A DNA stretch of 64,000 nt from Thelonectria olida (GCA_020736575.1 JAGPYM010000016.1:124001-188000), one strand, 5' to 3'; shown: positions 52,210-63,770, counted from the stretch's first letter. Translations and numbers: made by a program. The notes: generated from the sequence alone by a model not told the origin.

Positions 52210-54702
52210 ATGGCCAGTGTCTTCGAAGATTCGTGGATTTGGCACCCAGACTGGGTCGAGAAGCCTACGTCATCTTCGGCGGGCGCCTTTGTGCACTTCC
52301 GCAAGTCTTTTGATCTGGAACATGTCCCCAGTGGTCCTGTCAAGATTGCAATCACCGCCGACACCAGGTTCAAGCTGCACGTCAACAAGCGCATCATTCA
52401 TGCCGGGCCTGTCAAGGGAGACCAGCAGGCCTGGTTCTACGATGTCGTAGACATCCAGCCCCATCTCCGTATCGGCAGAAACAACATCGCAGTCCATGTT
52501 CTCCGTTTCTATTATGGCTCTCAGCTCGCCCCGAGCTTTCCCAGAACCTCATATCCAGGTCTTTACATCAAACACGAATCCCTCGATGGCAACCAAGAGC
52601 ATCAGGTGGTCAACATCCAGACCGATGATACATGGGAGACGGCTATCGACCCGTGCAGAGTTCTGCCCGTTGGCTCGAATCTTGACTACTTCCTCCACAC
52701 CTTCGAGCAGGTTGACCAACGGGAAAGCCATAAGCTCAGTTGGGTTACTGCTAAGCCGTACCGTTTCATGACCAGCTTTGGCCTTGCTACGCCCTGGAAC
52801 CTTCACCCGCGAATGATTCCTTTCCCTCGGCTGCAGCCAACCCATCTTGGAGCGATACACAACTTAAAGAGCTGCCAGTCTCGCGAGACCTGGAAGCTTC
52901 TCCTTGATCGAGAGGGACAGCATTCGGGAATCCTTCTACCCAAGGGCACAACACACCATGTCGAACTTGGGGTCGACTACCACACCACAGCCTACGTGGA
53001 GTTCCGATTTGCCCGGCCCTCGACCGGCGGTAGTATACTAAACGTCACTTGGTCCGAAGGCTATGAGGAACAGCCCATCAAGTTGCCTTTTGCCCGGATG
53101 AAGGGAGACAGAACAGACACGACCAAATTCATCGTGGGCCCCAAGGACCAGTACATATTTGGAGGCAATCAGCTAGAGGAGGCCCTCTTGGGGCACCATG
53201 AAGCAGAGCGAGAGGATGAGGTCTTTGCCCCTTTTCATTTCCGAACCTTCCGCTACTTTGCCATGGACATTCAAGTCGCTGAAGACTCGGACCTGGTGCT
53301 CAAGTCAATCGATATCACCAAGACAAACTACCCTCTTCACGTATCAGCCGCCTTTCCCCACGTCGAAACCACAGCTGGAGACTCAGCATGGTTTCATAGG
53401 CTCTGGGAGGTCAGCGTACGCACTTTGGAGAACTGCATGCACGACTGCTACGAGGATTGTCCATTCTTTGAGCAACTCCAGTACGCCATGGATACAAGAA
53501 GTTCGGCGCTGTTTACATACTTCATCTCCAGGGATGACCGTCTTGCAAGGCAAGCCATGATGCAGCTGCACAACTCGTTCCAACCTGCCATTGGATTAAC
53601 GGCCAGCCGCGCGCCAGCGCATCATCTCCAAATCATCTCCCACTTTTCTCTGTTCTGGGCGTGCATGGTCACAGATCATTACGAGCACTTTGCTGATGCG
53701 ACTTTTGTTACTCAATTTCTGCCCGTCATCGATGCAGTCCTGGAGACATTCCGCCGTCGTCTGGACCGGGAGACGGGTCTCATCCGCATTTCCCAGGTTG
53801 CCGGCGACTGGGCATTTGTCGATTGGAGCGAGGCGTATCAGCCCATGGGCACTCCGCCGGCGGCCAAGGCAACGGGTTTCATGACATACACCAGCCAGTT
53901 GTATGCGTACACTCTGCAGAGACTCAGCTCGCTCGAGTCGTGCCTGGGTATGCGTTCTCGTGCTAATGAACACACTCGCCAGGCCGACTCTATCGTCCAG
54001 GCCGTTCGAGCCCACTGCTTCGACGGCGCATACTTCACTGATGGCCTTGCCAAACTGGCCGAGCCGGACCATTACAGCGAGCACAGCCAAGTCTGGGCCG
54101 TTTTGTGTGGCGCCATCACCGGCAAAGAGGCTGTTAACCTGCTGAAGCGGTCGCTCACACCTTCGTGTGCAGACCGTAAGCTCACAAAGGTGTCGATAGC
54201 GATGGCCTTCTACAGCCTGCGCGCCTTGTCGGCGGTTGGCGATGAGGTATACGAAGCCCACTTCGACGACTTCTGGGAGCCGTGGCGAAAGCAGCTTGCG
54301 CTCCACCTGACAACATGGGTCGAGGACGACATCTCGCAGCGATCCGACTGTCACGCATGGGGTAGTCTGCCGCTGTACGAATACGCTGCCGAAGTAGCGG
54401 GACTGAAGCCGCTGATGAGCGGTGGTGAGAGAACGCTTACGTTCAAGCCGCGAGTCCGTCTGTTCAAGACATTCGACGCAAAGGTTCCGGTGGCCGGTTC
54501 GGCAGAGAAGCCAGTCATCGCCCGAGTGCGGTGGCAGACGGATGAGGAGGCCGTGGTTAATCTGGGTCTCGCATGGGAAGACCAGGAGGACATCATGCGA
54601 GAGAGCAACCTGCCTCTTGTCCGTGTCATTCTACCTGACAGAGAAGAGGAGATAGTCAAGGTGTGCGAGGAAAGAAGGTGGCAGGTGAAGCTGGGCAAAT
54701 GA
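52210..54702 (+). CDS. GH78-family alpha-L-rhamnosidase-like enzyme (intracellular), pair 1
   Basis: An intronless 830-residue protein. The N-terminal beta domains (DSWIWHPDWVEKPTSSSAGA, TADTRFKLHVNKR) resemble the sugar-binding modules of GH78 enzymes. The (alpha/alpha)6 region carries HDCYEDCPFFEQLQYAMDTR, equivalent to the conserved D-x-CP-x-x-E-x-LQY segment with Asp416 and Glu421, and later SQVAGDWAFVDWSEAY and QRSDCHAWGSLPLYEY. GH78 enzymes remove terminal alpha-L-rhamnose from pectic side chains and flavonoid or saponin glycosides. There is no signal peptide, so it probably acts in the cytosol on imported rhamnosides. That fits its divergent pairing with a sugar transporter. The ATG at 52210 is the first in frame with the conserved start. 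Confidence 0.85.
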   Translation: MASVFEDSWIWHPDWVEKPTSSSAGAFVHFRKSFDLEHVPSGPVKIAITADTRFKLHVNKRIIHAGPVKGDQQAWFYDVVDIQPHLRIGRNNIAVHVLRFYYGSQLAPSFPRTSYPGLYIKHESLDGNQEHQVVNIQTDDTWETAIDPCRVLPVGSNLDYFLHTFEQVDQRESHKLSWVTAKPYRFMTSFGLATPWNLHPRMIPFPRLQPTHLGAIHNLKSCQSRETWKLLLDREGQHSGILLPKGTTHHVELGVDYHTTAYVEFRFARPSTGGSILNVTWSEGYEEQPIKLPFARMKGDRTDTTKFIVGPKDQYIFGGNQLEEALLGHHEAEREDEVFAPFHFRTFRYFAMDIQVAEDSDLVLKSIDITKTNYPLHVSAAFPHVETTAGDSAWFHRLWEVSVRTLENCMHDCYEDCPFFEQLQYAMDTRSSALFTYFISRDDRLARQAMMQLHNSFQPAIGLTASRAPAHHLQIISHFSLFWACMVTDHYEHFADATFVTQFLPVIDAVLETFRRRLDRETGLIRISQVAGDWAFVDWSEAYQPMGTPPAAKATGFMTYTSQLYAYTLQRLSSLESCLGMRSRANEHTRQADSIVQAVRAHCFDGAYFTDGLAKLAEPDHYSEHSQVWAVLCGAITGKEAVNLLKRSLTPSCADRKLTKVSIAMAFYSLRALSAVGDEVYEAHFDDFWEPWRKQLALHLTTWVEDDISQRSDCHAWGSLPLYEYAAEVAGLKPLMSGGERTLTFKPRVRLFKTFDAKVPVAGSAEKPVIARVRWQTDEEAVVNLGLAWEDQEDIMRESNLPLVRVILPDREEEIVKVCEERRWQVKLGK

Positions 54703-54889
54703 AAAAAACCGCACTCCTCCAACACGTTCACTATACGTCGGCTTGATAGACAATGAACAGTCTGCAGGAATCATACATAGGGCCATAGAATGAAGGATAA
54801 AAACAGCTCAGTTGTTTCGAGTCTCGGCTTTATCAAACATAGTCTTCAGAGGAGTCATGCAATTTCATGGTAGTCGTCTGTATACTAAC

Positions 54890-57434
54890 CTAGATCGATT
54901 TGTTAGGGCCTTCAACACCTCCTTTGCTTTTGAGGTAGCTGATTGCGTCCCTGTGTTGGTCCGCATAGTTCAAGGGTGTATGGCCCGAATCGTCTTCTGC
55001 ATTCACACCCATATCGAAATGGCAGAGCAAATAATCCATCGAGGCCACGTCTCCGACCACTGCAGCAATGTGAAGCACAGTTTGGCCATGGTCTTTCACC
55101 CAACCAATACTATTACCATATGATACGTATGGATCAGCACCCTTCTCGACAAGACGCTGAACAAGTTCTTTGCCCTCGCCTGTGAAGATTGCTGGGAAAA
55201 GGGGGCTAATGTATTGCCGTCTAAGTCGACGTGTTGACGACAGGGTCTCCCGCCACTTTGATGAGGTTTTCGCCGGCCTTAGTGGATATGGCATCGCACC
55301 ATATTCAAGAAGGAAATCTGTAACTTGCTTCTGGTAATTTTCAATGGATAGGTAAAGTGGCGTCATGCCATTAGAATCGATGTGATTGATATCTGCTCCC
55401 CGATCGATCAGCAGCTTGACTGTTTCAGAAGAGCCCGAGTGTACAGCGCAGCGGAGCAGGCCACATAACTCCATCCTCTTGTGTCCGAATAACCTCGCGC
55501 TCGAGGGGATAACAAATGACTCGGAATCGAGAATTGCTTCGACCCAATGAGAAAGGCCCAATGAACAAGCGACCGTAAGAAGGGGAGGTTCGCCCCCGTT
55601 CCATGATAAGAGGGAGGGTTTGACTGAGGGTCTGAGTAAGTCGCTAGAGGTCTTTTCCAGAATCATCAGTCTCAGTGGCGAGTTGGCTCGAAAGAAGTCG
55701 GCCTGCTCCTTTATCATCGCCCCAAGTTTGTGCCCCGATTTCCGACAATGAGAGAGCCAAAACTCCAACGCGTATGCTGGGAAAGAAGGCGAGGATTTTT
55801 CTCCGAAACAGGAGGCGCGCGGCAAGTTCCGATCAACCTCCTTGACTGTATACTTCTCTAAAGTCTACCCAAGTGCTCGATGCATCTGATGGCCAAGGTG
55901 CAGTGGGTGCCTTCCATGTCGAATATAGGGAGCCATGAAGTGAGCGGAGGGGACCTGGAGCTTTTGAGAAGATATTCCTTTGCGGTCTGGTGGACGAACT
56001 GCACTGAATTGTCAGAGATATGGAGGAAGTCGCCGCAGAACCCAACATAATCGCGGGTCACTTGATAGGACGTGAGGGGTGGTGCATCAACGCCCAATGC
56101 TCCCGCAAGTTCCTCAACACACAGTGGTCGTTCGGCAAACAAAACCCATTCCAGCAAGTTTCTAACAATTTTTCGGTGACGAGGCTTGACTTGGCACAGA
56201 GTCCGCTCGTAAATGTCATCCAAAGCGTGAGGGAGGTGGTTCAGACAGTCCTCGGCCTCGCTAGGCGGTTTGTCCCGAAGATCGTTGAGAACAAAGCTGA
56301 CCCAAAGAAATATTCCGTTTGAGTTTTTGAGTAAGCTCTTTTGGTTCTTTCAATGAGCTGCGGGGGATAGTCGGGACATAACTGCGTGAGCTCGCACATC
56401 CGGGTGTCGATATACAGCTTCAGACCTTCGGCTACCTCCTCAGACTCAGAATCCAGCTTGATGTGAGACTTGTATCCTAGTAAGCGCTTGAGGCACTTCG
56501 GAGTCTCTCGGCGGACGACCAGCAGCTTGAATCCTTCAGAAGGTGGCAGGTCCTCAATCTTGCGTAGGAGGCTGACCAACGATGGTTCATCACACTCATC
56601 CAAACCGTCCAGAAGGCAATACACCCGGGGGGTCTTAGGGTCGCTAACCATCGTCATCAGGATTTCCCATAAATTCTCTATGGATTCATTGAAGAGACTC
56701 TTGCCTTGAGTCATGTACTTTGGAAGAATGTGATTAATGAGATGCGGGAACTGCTCGTCGAGTTGAGAAAGAAGACCACGGAGAAGCTGAACAGCGTCAT
56801 TTCGTTTAGGATCTCGATTATCGCAGAAGAAACAGATGACAGCCGGTCGCGGTGAAGGGCTGCTGACATCGGTTTCAAGGAGTTCTGACAGATATATTGA
56901 CAACATGGTCTTCCCCATGCCGGGGCCGCCGGAGATCCAAAGCACATCAACCGGGTGATGGCTTGAGTATTGCCAAGATTGAAACTCAGTTGTATTGAGA
57001 ACCCAATCGCATATTCCGGGAACGACGTTTCCTTTTTCCGTCTTAATCCTTGCTCGGTGTGCTCTGGGGTCCGTTAGAAAAAGGTCTCGGCGACACCTTT
57101 GAGGTTGGGGCATTTCGTCCGTATTACCGACGACCTGCTGAAGGGCTGACTGCATGTCGGAGAGTATTGTGCTATGGGATTGCTGGAGAGATCTGGAGCT
57201 GCTCGTTAGGTTGCAAGAACTGAGTATCAGGATTGAGTGTCAGGAACGGTACCCATTTATCCTGGCGATTTCAGTCAACAGTGACGACTTCTCCCGTTCG
57301 ATTTGGTCGAGAATGCGGCGAATACCCTCTTCTGAATAGAAGCTTCGCACTAAGACTCGACCCTCGATAGGACGAGAAAGCCTTGCGTGTTTATGTAAGC
57401 ATGCATGAATAGATGCTATGGTTAGACAAAGTAC
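54890..57434 (-). pseudogene. NACHT-ankyrin STAND receptor (NLR-like), broken
   Basis: Reading 57434 down: an N-terminal piece (RPIEGRVLVRSFYSEEG, then RRILDQIEREK) without a start codon; a NACHT NTPase from about 57155 with P-loop ISGGPGMGKT and Walker B CLLDGLDECDE; a winged-helix-type segment (LLKNSNGIFLWVSFV, then HALDDIYERTLCQVKPRHRK); and ankyrin repeats (VKLLIDRGADINHIDSNGMT, GQTVLHIAAVVGD) ending at 54890. The frame shifts at about 56339-56342 (A4 run where five A would keep frame) and at about 55866 (one base lost at GGTAGAC). The first 100 or so residues usual for this class are absent because the MFS gene ends at 57608. Such receptors act in fungal self/non-self recognition and programmed cell death. 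As it stands the locus cannot encode a full receptor. Confidence 0.75.
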
Positions 57435-57607
57435 TCAGGCTATCATTGTCACAAGAAACCATATCCAGAGGCATTTCAGGAGAATAGGGACCGCTAGCAG
57501 GATAGAATTATAGAAGAACATAGATCATTTATTACTCCGCAGGTATCAGCGAATGGATCTACAGGGGTATAGATAGGTATTACTAAGAAGCCAATTCAGA
57601 TGATCCT

Positions 57608-59292
57608 TTAGTGTCCACGTCGCTGCGTGACCTCGGTCTGGTAAGACTTGAACTCGCGCGCGGGGACCTTCTTCATGAACATCTCATCCAACTCCTCATA
57701 AGAGCGTCCAGCAACCTCGGGCTGGCAGAACCAAAGGTAGACAGTGGAGAGGATAGCAAGAGCGCCAAAGATGAAGGCGACCTTGGCCCCAAGGTTGGCC
57801 TGGTCGGGGTTGAAGAGATAGGGGATAACGAAAGCCCACATGGTCTAGAGACAATAATGTTAGTCACTACTTGCAGAATAGTTCAATTCAAGGTAACTTA
57901 CGAAGAGGCCGTTCTGAAGAGCAAGGGAGATGGAAGCGGTCTTGGCTCGGAGACGGGCGGTAGCAACTTCAGTGAGAAGGGCATAGGCAGTAGCACCGAT
58001 GGTGACATTGTAGATGAAGCAGTAAATCAGGAGCAGAGCGACCGTGCCCTTGATAGCACCAGGAGTGGCAGCAACGGCAAGACCACCAGTGACAACTAGG
58101 ATAACAGTGAGAGTCACCATGCCGTAGAGAGTGAGGTTTCGGCGGCCAACGCGGTCGATGAGGAACCAAGAGCAGATGTTGCCGAGCATGGACATGACCT
58201 GCTGGACAATACCGAGGATGAAAGACATGTCGGTGGAGTAGCCGGCGAGCTGCTGGTAGTAGGTCGAGTAGGCGGCAACGAAGTAGACACCGCACAGGGC
58301 CTGGATGCTCATGGGAGCGACGGAGATCATGGTGCGGCGAAGGTTGGACTTGCGGAAGCACTCGAGGTAGCTGGCGCCCTCAGTCTCCTTGCGGACCTCC
58401 TGAAGAGTGACCTCAATGATGGCCAGGCGCTTCTCAATCTCGATTCCGGTGTATCCAAGACGCTCGAGGGAGCGGATAGCCTTGTCCTTCTTATCGTGGT
58501 CGAGGAGCCACCAGGGAGACTCGGGCATGAAAGGGAACACAAGGAGACCGATACCGCTGACGCCGTATTGGGCGACAAAGACAGCGCGGTAAGCCCAGCG
58601 GGTGGTGAGGTTGCCAGTGCCCTTGACGACGAGCGAAACGATAAAGGGTCCGATGGTGAAGGCGATGGCGGCGGCGGCAGTCAGGGTTCCTCGGAGGGCG
58701 AGAGGAGCAACCTCGCCGATGTAAGTCATGCTGACGGTGATGAAGCCGCCGACGGCGAATCCGGCAATGAACTTTCCGGCGAAGAAGACGGCATTGGTGG
58801 TGCTGACGGTTTCGACAGTGATGGCGGCGAAGACGAAGACGTAGCAGATGAGGTATGTCCATTTTCGGCCGATGCGATCCGCGATCCAACCGGAGCCTAG
58901 GGAACCAATGACAGCGCTGTCGAGATGTTAATTCGAGAACGCTTATATCGTTAGTTGGTTTGGAGGACTTACGAAGCAACGGGAGCACCGCTGTAAGCGG
59001 ACTGCCAGCTCGCAGGAAGAACATAGTCACCCCCAAAGGGAGTTCCAAAGTCCTTTCGAAACTCGGGAATACCAATAACAGTGCCACCGGCTTGGTTGTC
59101 GAAGCTGGTCAAGATGAGGACGTAGATGGCGTAGACACACCAGATGAAGGCCCAGGGCTTGTTCTTGATGGCCTGGAGAGCGGACTCCTGGTGGTCCTCG
59201 GCGTCGGCAGCATGACCAATCTGCTCGAGGTGCTGGGGCTTGTGCTCGAGGTCAATGACGTCGGCGTGCTCCAAATCCTTCTTGTCGCTCAT
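57608..59292 (-). CDS. MFS sugar transporter (alpha-glucoside/hexose permease-like), pair 2
   Basis: Exons 59292-58973, 58916-57902 and 57844-57608 encode 523 residues. Splices restore YSGAPVASAVIGSLGSGWIA and LQNGLFTMWAFVIPYLFNPD. Twelve-helix sugar porter signatures: ADRIGRKW, FMPESPWWLLDHDKKDKA and the C-terminal QPEVAGRSYEELDEMF, the last typical of fungal alpha-glucoside and related permeases. It differs clearly in sequence from the transporter of pair 1, so the two pairs did not arise by a very recent duplication of this gene. It is transcribed away from the GH78 gene at 60674. Substrate unproven; rhamnose or a rhamnoside is inferred from pairing. Confidence 0.88.
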
Positions 59293-60673
59293 GGTGAAGG
59301 TTGGACGGGGGTAGTGTGGTGGTGGAGATGAGGTTGTGTCGAACCAGCTCGGAGAGGATGACTCTGAGGTCAGAAGCCTTTGGCACCCGCTCAATGAAGA
59401 CGAGATGGTGAAGAGGAGATGTGAAGATGATGGCGAGAACGAGGAAATATCCAGGGCGTTGCACGGCTATTTAACTATTCTACTTGACACTCCGACTTTC
59501 CACTAGCTCTCTCCAACATTTCCCCACGGGGTCTCCTGATCCGAGGAGTTGGAGAGTAGCATCCTCTCTCGAGTGACAAGCAAGCCATACCCTTGGTGCT
59601 CTTGGACCCCCCTTTGCCGTTAGTCGTGGGGAGTTGGCCGGTACTAGCGACCTCTTGGGCCATGTTCACCTGTTGCCTTGGCCGCCCCCCCGTCGGCATT
59701 AACTCCAAAAATTTTCTATTCTTCGGGAGTCTAGACCTTCTCGAGGCCTAGTCTGGGGTCGCCGTCACGCGCATTGGAGAAAGCTGAGCGCCTAACATGG
59801 CCGTTTTCAGCCCAAAGCCACAGCAGTTCGGCATCTGCTAACGGAGAGATTGACTCGCGGAAATGCGACCCCAGATTGTTACGCCACGGATCGACTGACA
59901 CCTTCTTGGAGTTTGTTCTTCGCTTCGTCATGTATGTACCTACGAATACATGAAGCTATATCGAACCAACGACATCGGCTCCTTGGGATATCAGCGCCCG
60001 AACAGACAGACACCCCATATTATCTCCCCATCCCCGCATAAGCTGATCATGTGTTTCTCCGCCTTTTTCCACCCACCGTGACACTGGCCGTGGATCGTCC
60101 CCTGGGGTTTCTCCATCATCTTCCAATTGGGGTACATGGACGACTAGCCTGCGAACCCTGGCGCAAACCAAGTTCCCGCCGCCACGAGGCGGCATAACAA
60201 ACTAATGCACATGTAGCTTGGCTTGGCGACCCCGTATTACGAGTTCCTGCCCTCCCGATCCGAAGTGAAGCCGGAGTTGTGCCTGTGTTTCCCTGTTCTG
60301 GCCATATCAAGGTGGAGGTCGTCTCGCCGAGGCCACTCCAGCTGTCATGCTTCTCAACCATCATTTGACGACTTGACTCAAGATCCGGTTTTTCGGTCAA
60401 ACATGAGGCCATATTCGGCGCATCGCGTTCCGAGGCGCCGTATGTCTTCTATGGGGATTCAACGCCTCGGTTAAGAGGAATTCGGGAGATCTACGCGCGT
60501 TAGTTTGCTTCAATGCCGTTACTTTCGTTGCCTTTTGCTCCGAAGGCTTGGTGGACGAGAGAGGCTTGTCGAGAACATCTATCAAAACGGAATCGACCCC
60601 CCCCTGAGACCGGATATTGCATCTGCACACCATCACTTATTACCCCTCCCATCCTCCTCATCGATACGACGCC
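59293..60673. promoter_or_regulatory. divergent promoter of transporter/rhamnosidase pair 2
   Basis: CCCCACGGGG at 59522-59531 is followed eight bases later by ATCCGAGGA at 59539-59547, the same 9-mer as in pair 1. The decamer is the reverse complement of CCCCGTGGGG at 18319-18328 and lies 230 bp from the MFS ATG, against 222 bp there. CreA-like CTGGGG or CCCCAG occur at 59753-59758, 59869-59874 and 60102-60107. No gene lies in the 1.4 kb. Confidence 0.5.
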
Positions 60674-62329
60674 ATGGCCAGCATTGCAGAAGAGATCATC
60701 CCGACAGCGTGGAATCGAGACTTTGAGAAGATCTCAGACCATCTCGCTCCTAGTCTGGCCAGATGGAATCGGTCCCCCCAGAGACTAGTCACGTTCGAAG
60801 CCGACCAGGCTGCCTACTTTGGAGTTCGAGCTTCCCCAGACAACAATGGCATTGACAGGCTCCCATCCCTGGCCTGGGGCAAGGGAGATGAGTTCGTTCT
60901 GGACTTTGGGGTCCACATGGTTGGATACCTCTCGTTCAAGCTGAACTGCGTCGGGGCCAACATGGATGCCCCGTGCAGATTGCGGCTGACCTTTGGAGAG
61001 TCGCCACTTGATGTGACTATGCCCATGGACAATGTCGAGACGTGGATCAGCACCGCGTGGCTGCCAGACGAAGTAATCAACATCGACATGTGTCCAGAGG
61101 CCGTGTCTCTCCCGAGGAGGTACTCGTTCCGCTTCCTCCGTGTGCAAGTCGTCGACACGTCTCCCAAATTCAAAGTCGCCTTCTCAGACGTCGAGTGTGA
61201 GTGCGTAAGCGCCATCTCGCAGGCTCACGAGCTCGACGCCGTCGCCTTCTCGAGCCCCCTGCTGCGCGACATCGACCACTGCAGCATCTCCACACTGCGA
61301 GACTGCATGCAGACCGTCTTCGAGGACGGGCCTCGCCGAGACCGGCGCCTATGGAGCGGCGATCTGCGGCTCCAGGCCCTGGCCAACTACAGCACGCTTC
61401 GAGACTTCAACCTCGTCAAGAGGTGCATTTTTCAGTTTGCCGCTGTGATCCGCGAGGACGGCTCGCTGCCTGCTTGTGTCTTTGAGAAGCCCAAACTCTC
61501 GCCTTCGTCCGATTACATTGTCGATTACGATGCCCTCTTTGCCTCCATTGTGCTAGATTACGTGGTTGAATCAGGGGACGTGTCGGCGGGCGAGATGCTC
61601 TGGCCGACAGTCCTGAGCTGTGTAAAGCGATCTTTGGCACATGTCAACCCGGAAACGAATTTGTTTGAAGTGAATCGCTCAGAACAGTGGAAGTTCCTCG
61701 ACTGGGCTCCGACTCTGGACAAAAATGCCGGATCTCACGGCGTCTTGATATACTGTCTCAAGGCCGTAAACAAACTTGCCACCATTTTGGAAAAGGAGGC
61801 TCCTCACCTAGACACGGTGGAAAAGATGGCAAAGGCGGCGAGACAGTTCGTTTCGAAAGACAATGTCTTCATTTCCGGCACTGAAAACCAAATTAGCTAC
61901 GCTTCGGCAGCCTGGCTCGTTCTCGCCGAAGCGCTGCCTGAAGACGTTGCTCGAAGCGCGTTGCTCAACACCATTTCTCACGCCGACGCCGTAAAGCCCC
62001 TTACTCCGTACCTCTGGCACCACGTCTGCGATGCCTTGGTGACAGTGGGCTGCTACGACGAGTGCCTCAAGATCATCAACGACTACTGGGGTGGCATGGT
62101 CCGCGCTGGGGCGGACACGTTCTGGGAGTGCTATGATCCTCAGGATGCTCGGGCGAGTCCGTATGGAGACGTGAGAAACAATAGTTTCTGCCACGCGTGG
62201 AGTTGCACGCCAACATATCTCTTGCGTGGCAAGCTGCTTGATGCTGTAAGTGGAAAGGTGACGGGCAAAGTGACTATGGGAGAGCTGGATGAGCAATGGA
62301 TCCAACGTAGTGTTGGCCAGAACGAATGA
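60674..62329 (+). CDS. GH78 alpha-L-rhamnosidase-like enzyme (short form), pair 2
   Basis: An intronless 551-residue protein. The hallmark FEDGPRRDRRLWSGDLRLQA starts near residue 216 (Asp218 in DGP) and corresponds to the GH78 signature DGP-x-RDR-x-W-x-GD with catalytic-cleft Asp and Arg residues. Downstream SEQWKFLDWAP and NNSFCHAWSCTPTYLLRG match the conserved C-terminal motifs. It is shorter than most GH78 enzymes because it has a single N-terminal beta domain (about residues 45-190). No signal peptide, so probably cytosolic. It should hydrolyse alpha-L-rhamnosyl bonds of small imported glycosides. It is only distantly like the 830-residue enzyme of pair 1. Confidence 0.87.
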   Translation: MASIAEEIIPTAWNRDFEKISDHLAPSLARWNRSPQRLVTFEADQAAYFGVRASPDNNGIDRLPSLAWGKGDEFVLDFGVHMVGYLSFKLNCVGANMDAPCRLRLTFGESPLDVTMPMDNVETWISTAWLPDEVINIDMCPEAVSLPRRYSFRFLRVQVVDTSPKFKVAFSDVECECVSAISQAHELDAVAFSSPLLRDIDHCSISTLRDCMQTVFEDGPRRDRRLWSGDLRLQALANYSTLRDFNLVKRCIFQFAAVIREDGSLPACVFEKPKLSPSSDYIVDYDALFASIVLDYVVESGDVSAGEMLWPTVLSCVKRSLAHVNPETNLFEVNRSEQWKFLDWAPTLDKNAGSHGVLIYCLKAVNKLATILEKEAPHLDTVEKMAKAARQFVSKDNVFISGTENQISYASAAWLVLAEALPEDVARSALLNTISHADAVKPLTPYLWHHVCDALVTVGCYDECLKIINDYWGGMVRAGADTFWECYDPQDARASPYGDVRNNSFCHAWSCTPTYLLRGKLLDAVSGKVTGKVTMGELDEQWIQRSVGQNE

Positions 62330-63770
62330 ATTGTAATTAAGACATCGACTCATTGATCCCATCTATGCCATTGAGCAACATGTCATACGCGTACCTTGGT
62401 TCGTGATGAACCACCCATTGCGCTTCCACATGCAGTTTTGATATCTAGGTAATTAACTAGGCGCCCTTCCCGTGCCCCGATCGATACACAGAGTCACAGA
62501 TTAGTGATCCGGCATCTCCATGCTCCTCACCCCGGAGCATGGCCAAATGAGGTTGGTCAGTGGCAACCCATGTCTCACACCAACCCCTCGCAGCATCTGA
62601 CCTGACGAACCTGACCCCCAAACACTTGGTCCTCTCGCCAGCACAGTCATGTGTTCTTAGTCCATTTCACCGCTTGGCCTGGTGGCGCATGGTGCCATTT
62701 CTCCGAAGGGGAAATTTACGGAGAACTGGCATGACGCCTAAGCTAGCTCCCTTGTTCTATTACCGAGAATTTCGTACCCTCCAAGTTCCAGACTCACCCC
62801 TCCCTCAGCTATTAACTGTCCGTAGTCGTTCCGTTTAGGTCTGTTAGCTAGCGGCACAGAGGGCCAAGAGTTGCCAGAAAGGGACGGTTTCTTGCCTCAG
62901 CTTGCGCCGTTCCTCCGCAACATATCAACGGAGGCTCTTATATGCATCTTTGGCAGCAATCCATCGACCAAGCTGAACGTTGACCCAGATACAGCTATCT
63001 AATCGCGGGCAATCATCAGCCGATCTACGGAGACAGTTGCCGAATTGAAGAAGTTAATAACCATTCTCCTGAGTCCCGTTCCCGACTCCCTAGGCCCGTC
63101 TCGTAGAGTGAGAGGTCGCCGCTGGAACTCCTTAATTGCATTCCTCGCACACTCTTCCAGCCGCGTCTCCCTCGCCATCTTGAGACATTCCTTCACTTTC
63201 CCCTGCGCCATTCAATTTATCCCCCTTATTTACGCGAAGCGAGCCTCTGCGACAATACTTAAGATCGGCCCTCCCGCGTCCACACGTGGGGATCATTAAG
63301 CTGAAGGGCATACCAGCAAACCACTTAAGACCCCCTTCCCCCTTCAAGCCACAAGATAGACTCACGACCTGTCTCGATTACAGACCCCTATGTAAGGAGT
63401 GTGTGCATCTGGTTGGCCTATTGTAGAGTCCAGGGTGAATGGCAACTCCTGTCTATCCCTCAAACACACTGTAGCGGCCCAGCCACATCCAATCGCCACC
63501 GGGAAATAATGCTTTCTGTCTCAGTTATGTGCTTTACAGACATGATCGTCACCCTTAATTGCGTTCCAGAGGTGGTCAGGAGAAGTTGAATGTCGAGTAT
63601 TTGAAAGGCAAGATGCCGCCACCGAATTTCTTGCCATCCATCACCAGCATCACTCTCAGCTCTGACACTCACAATCCAAGTCGACTTCGACAACGAGTAC
63701 CGCATCCCACACCGGGCGCCTGATAGATCATATCTCCTTTTCCCATCTCACGCCTACCTCACAACCAACC
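62330..63770. other. intergenic, about 1.4 kb
   Basis: Downstream region of the rhamnosidase and promoter of the last gene. No supported gene. A pyrimidine-rich stretch precedes the ATG at 63771 (TCTCCTTTTCCCATCTC near 63732). Confidence 0.4.

Noticed and set aside
55833..55866. Intron explaining the frame change in the NACHT-ankyrin gene
   Set aside because: The only GT-AG span would be about 28 nt, too short for fungal splicing; a one-base loss restores TLEKYTVKEVDRN directly.
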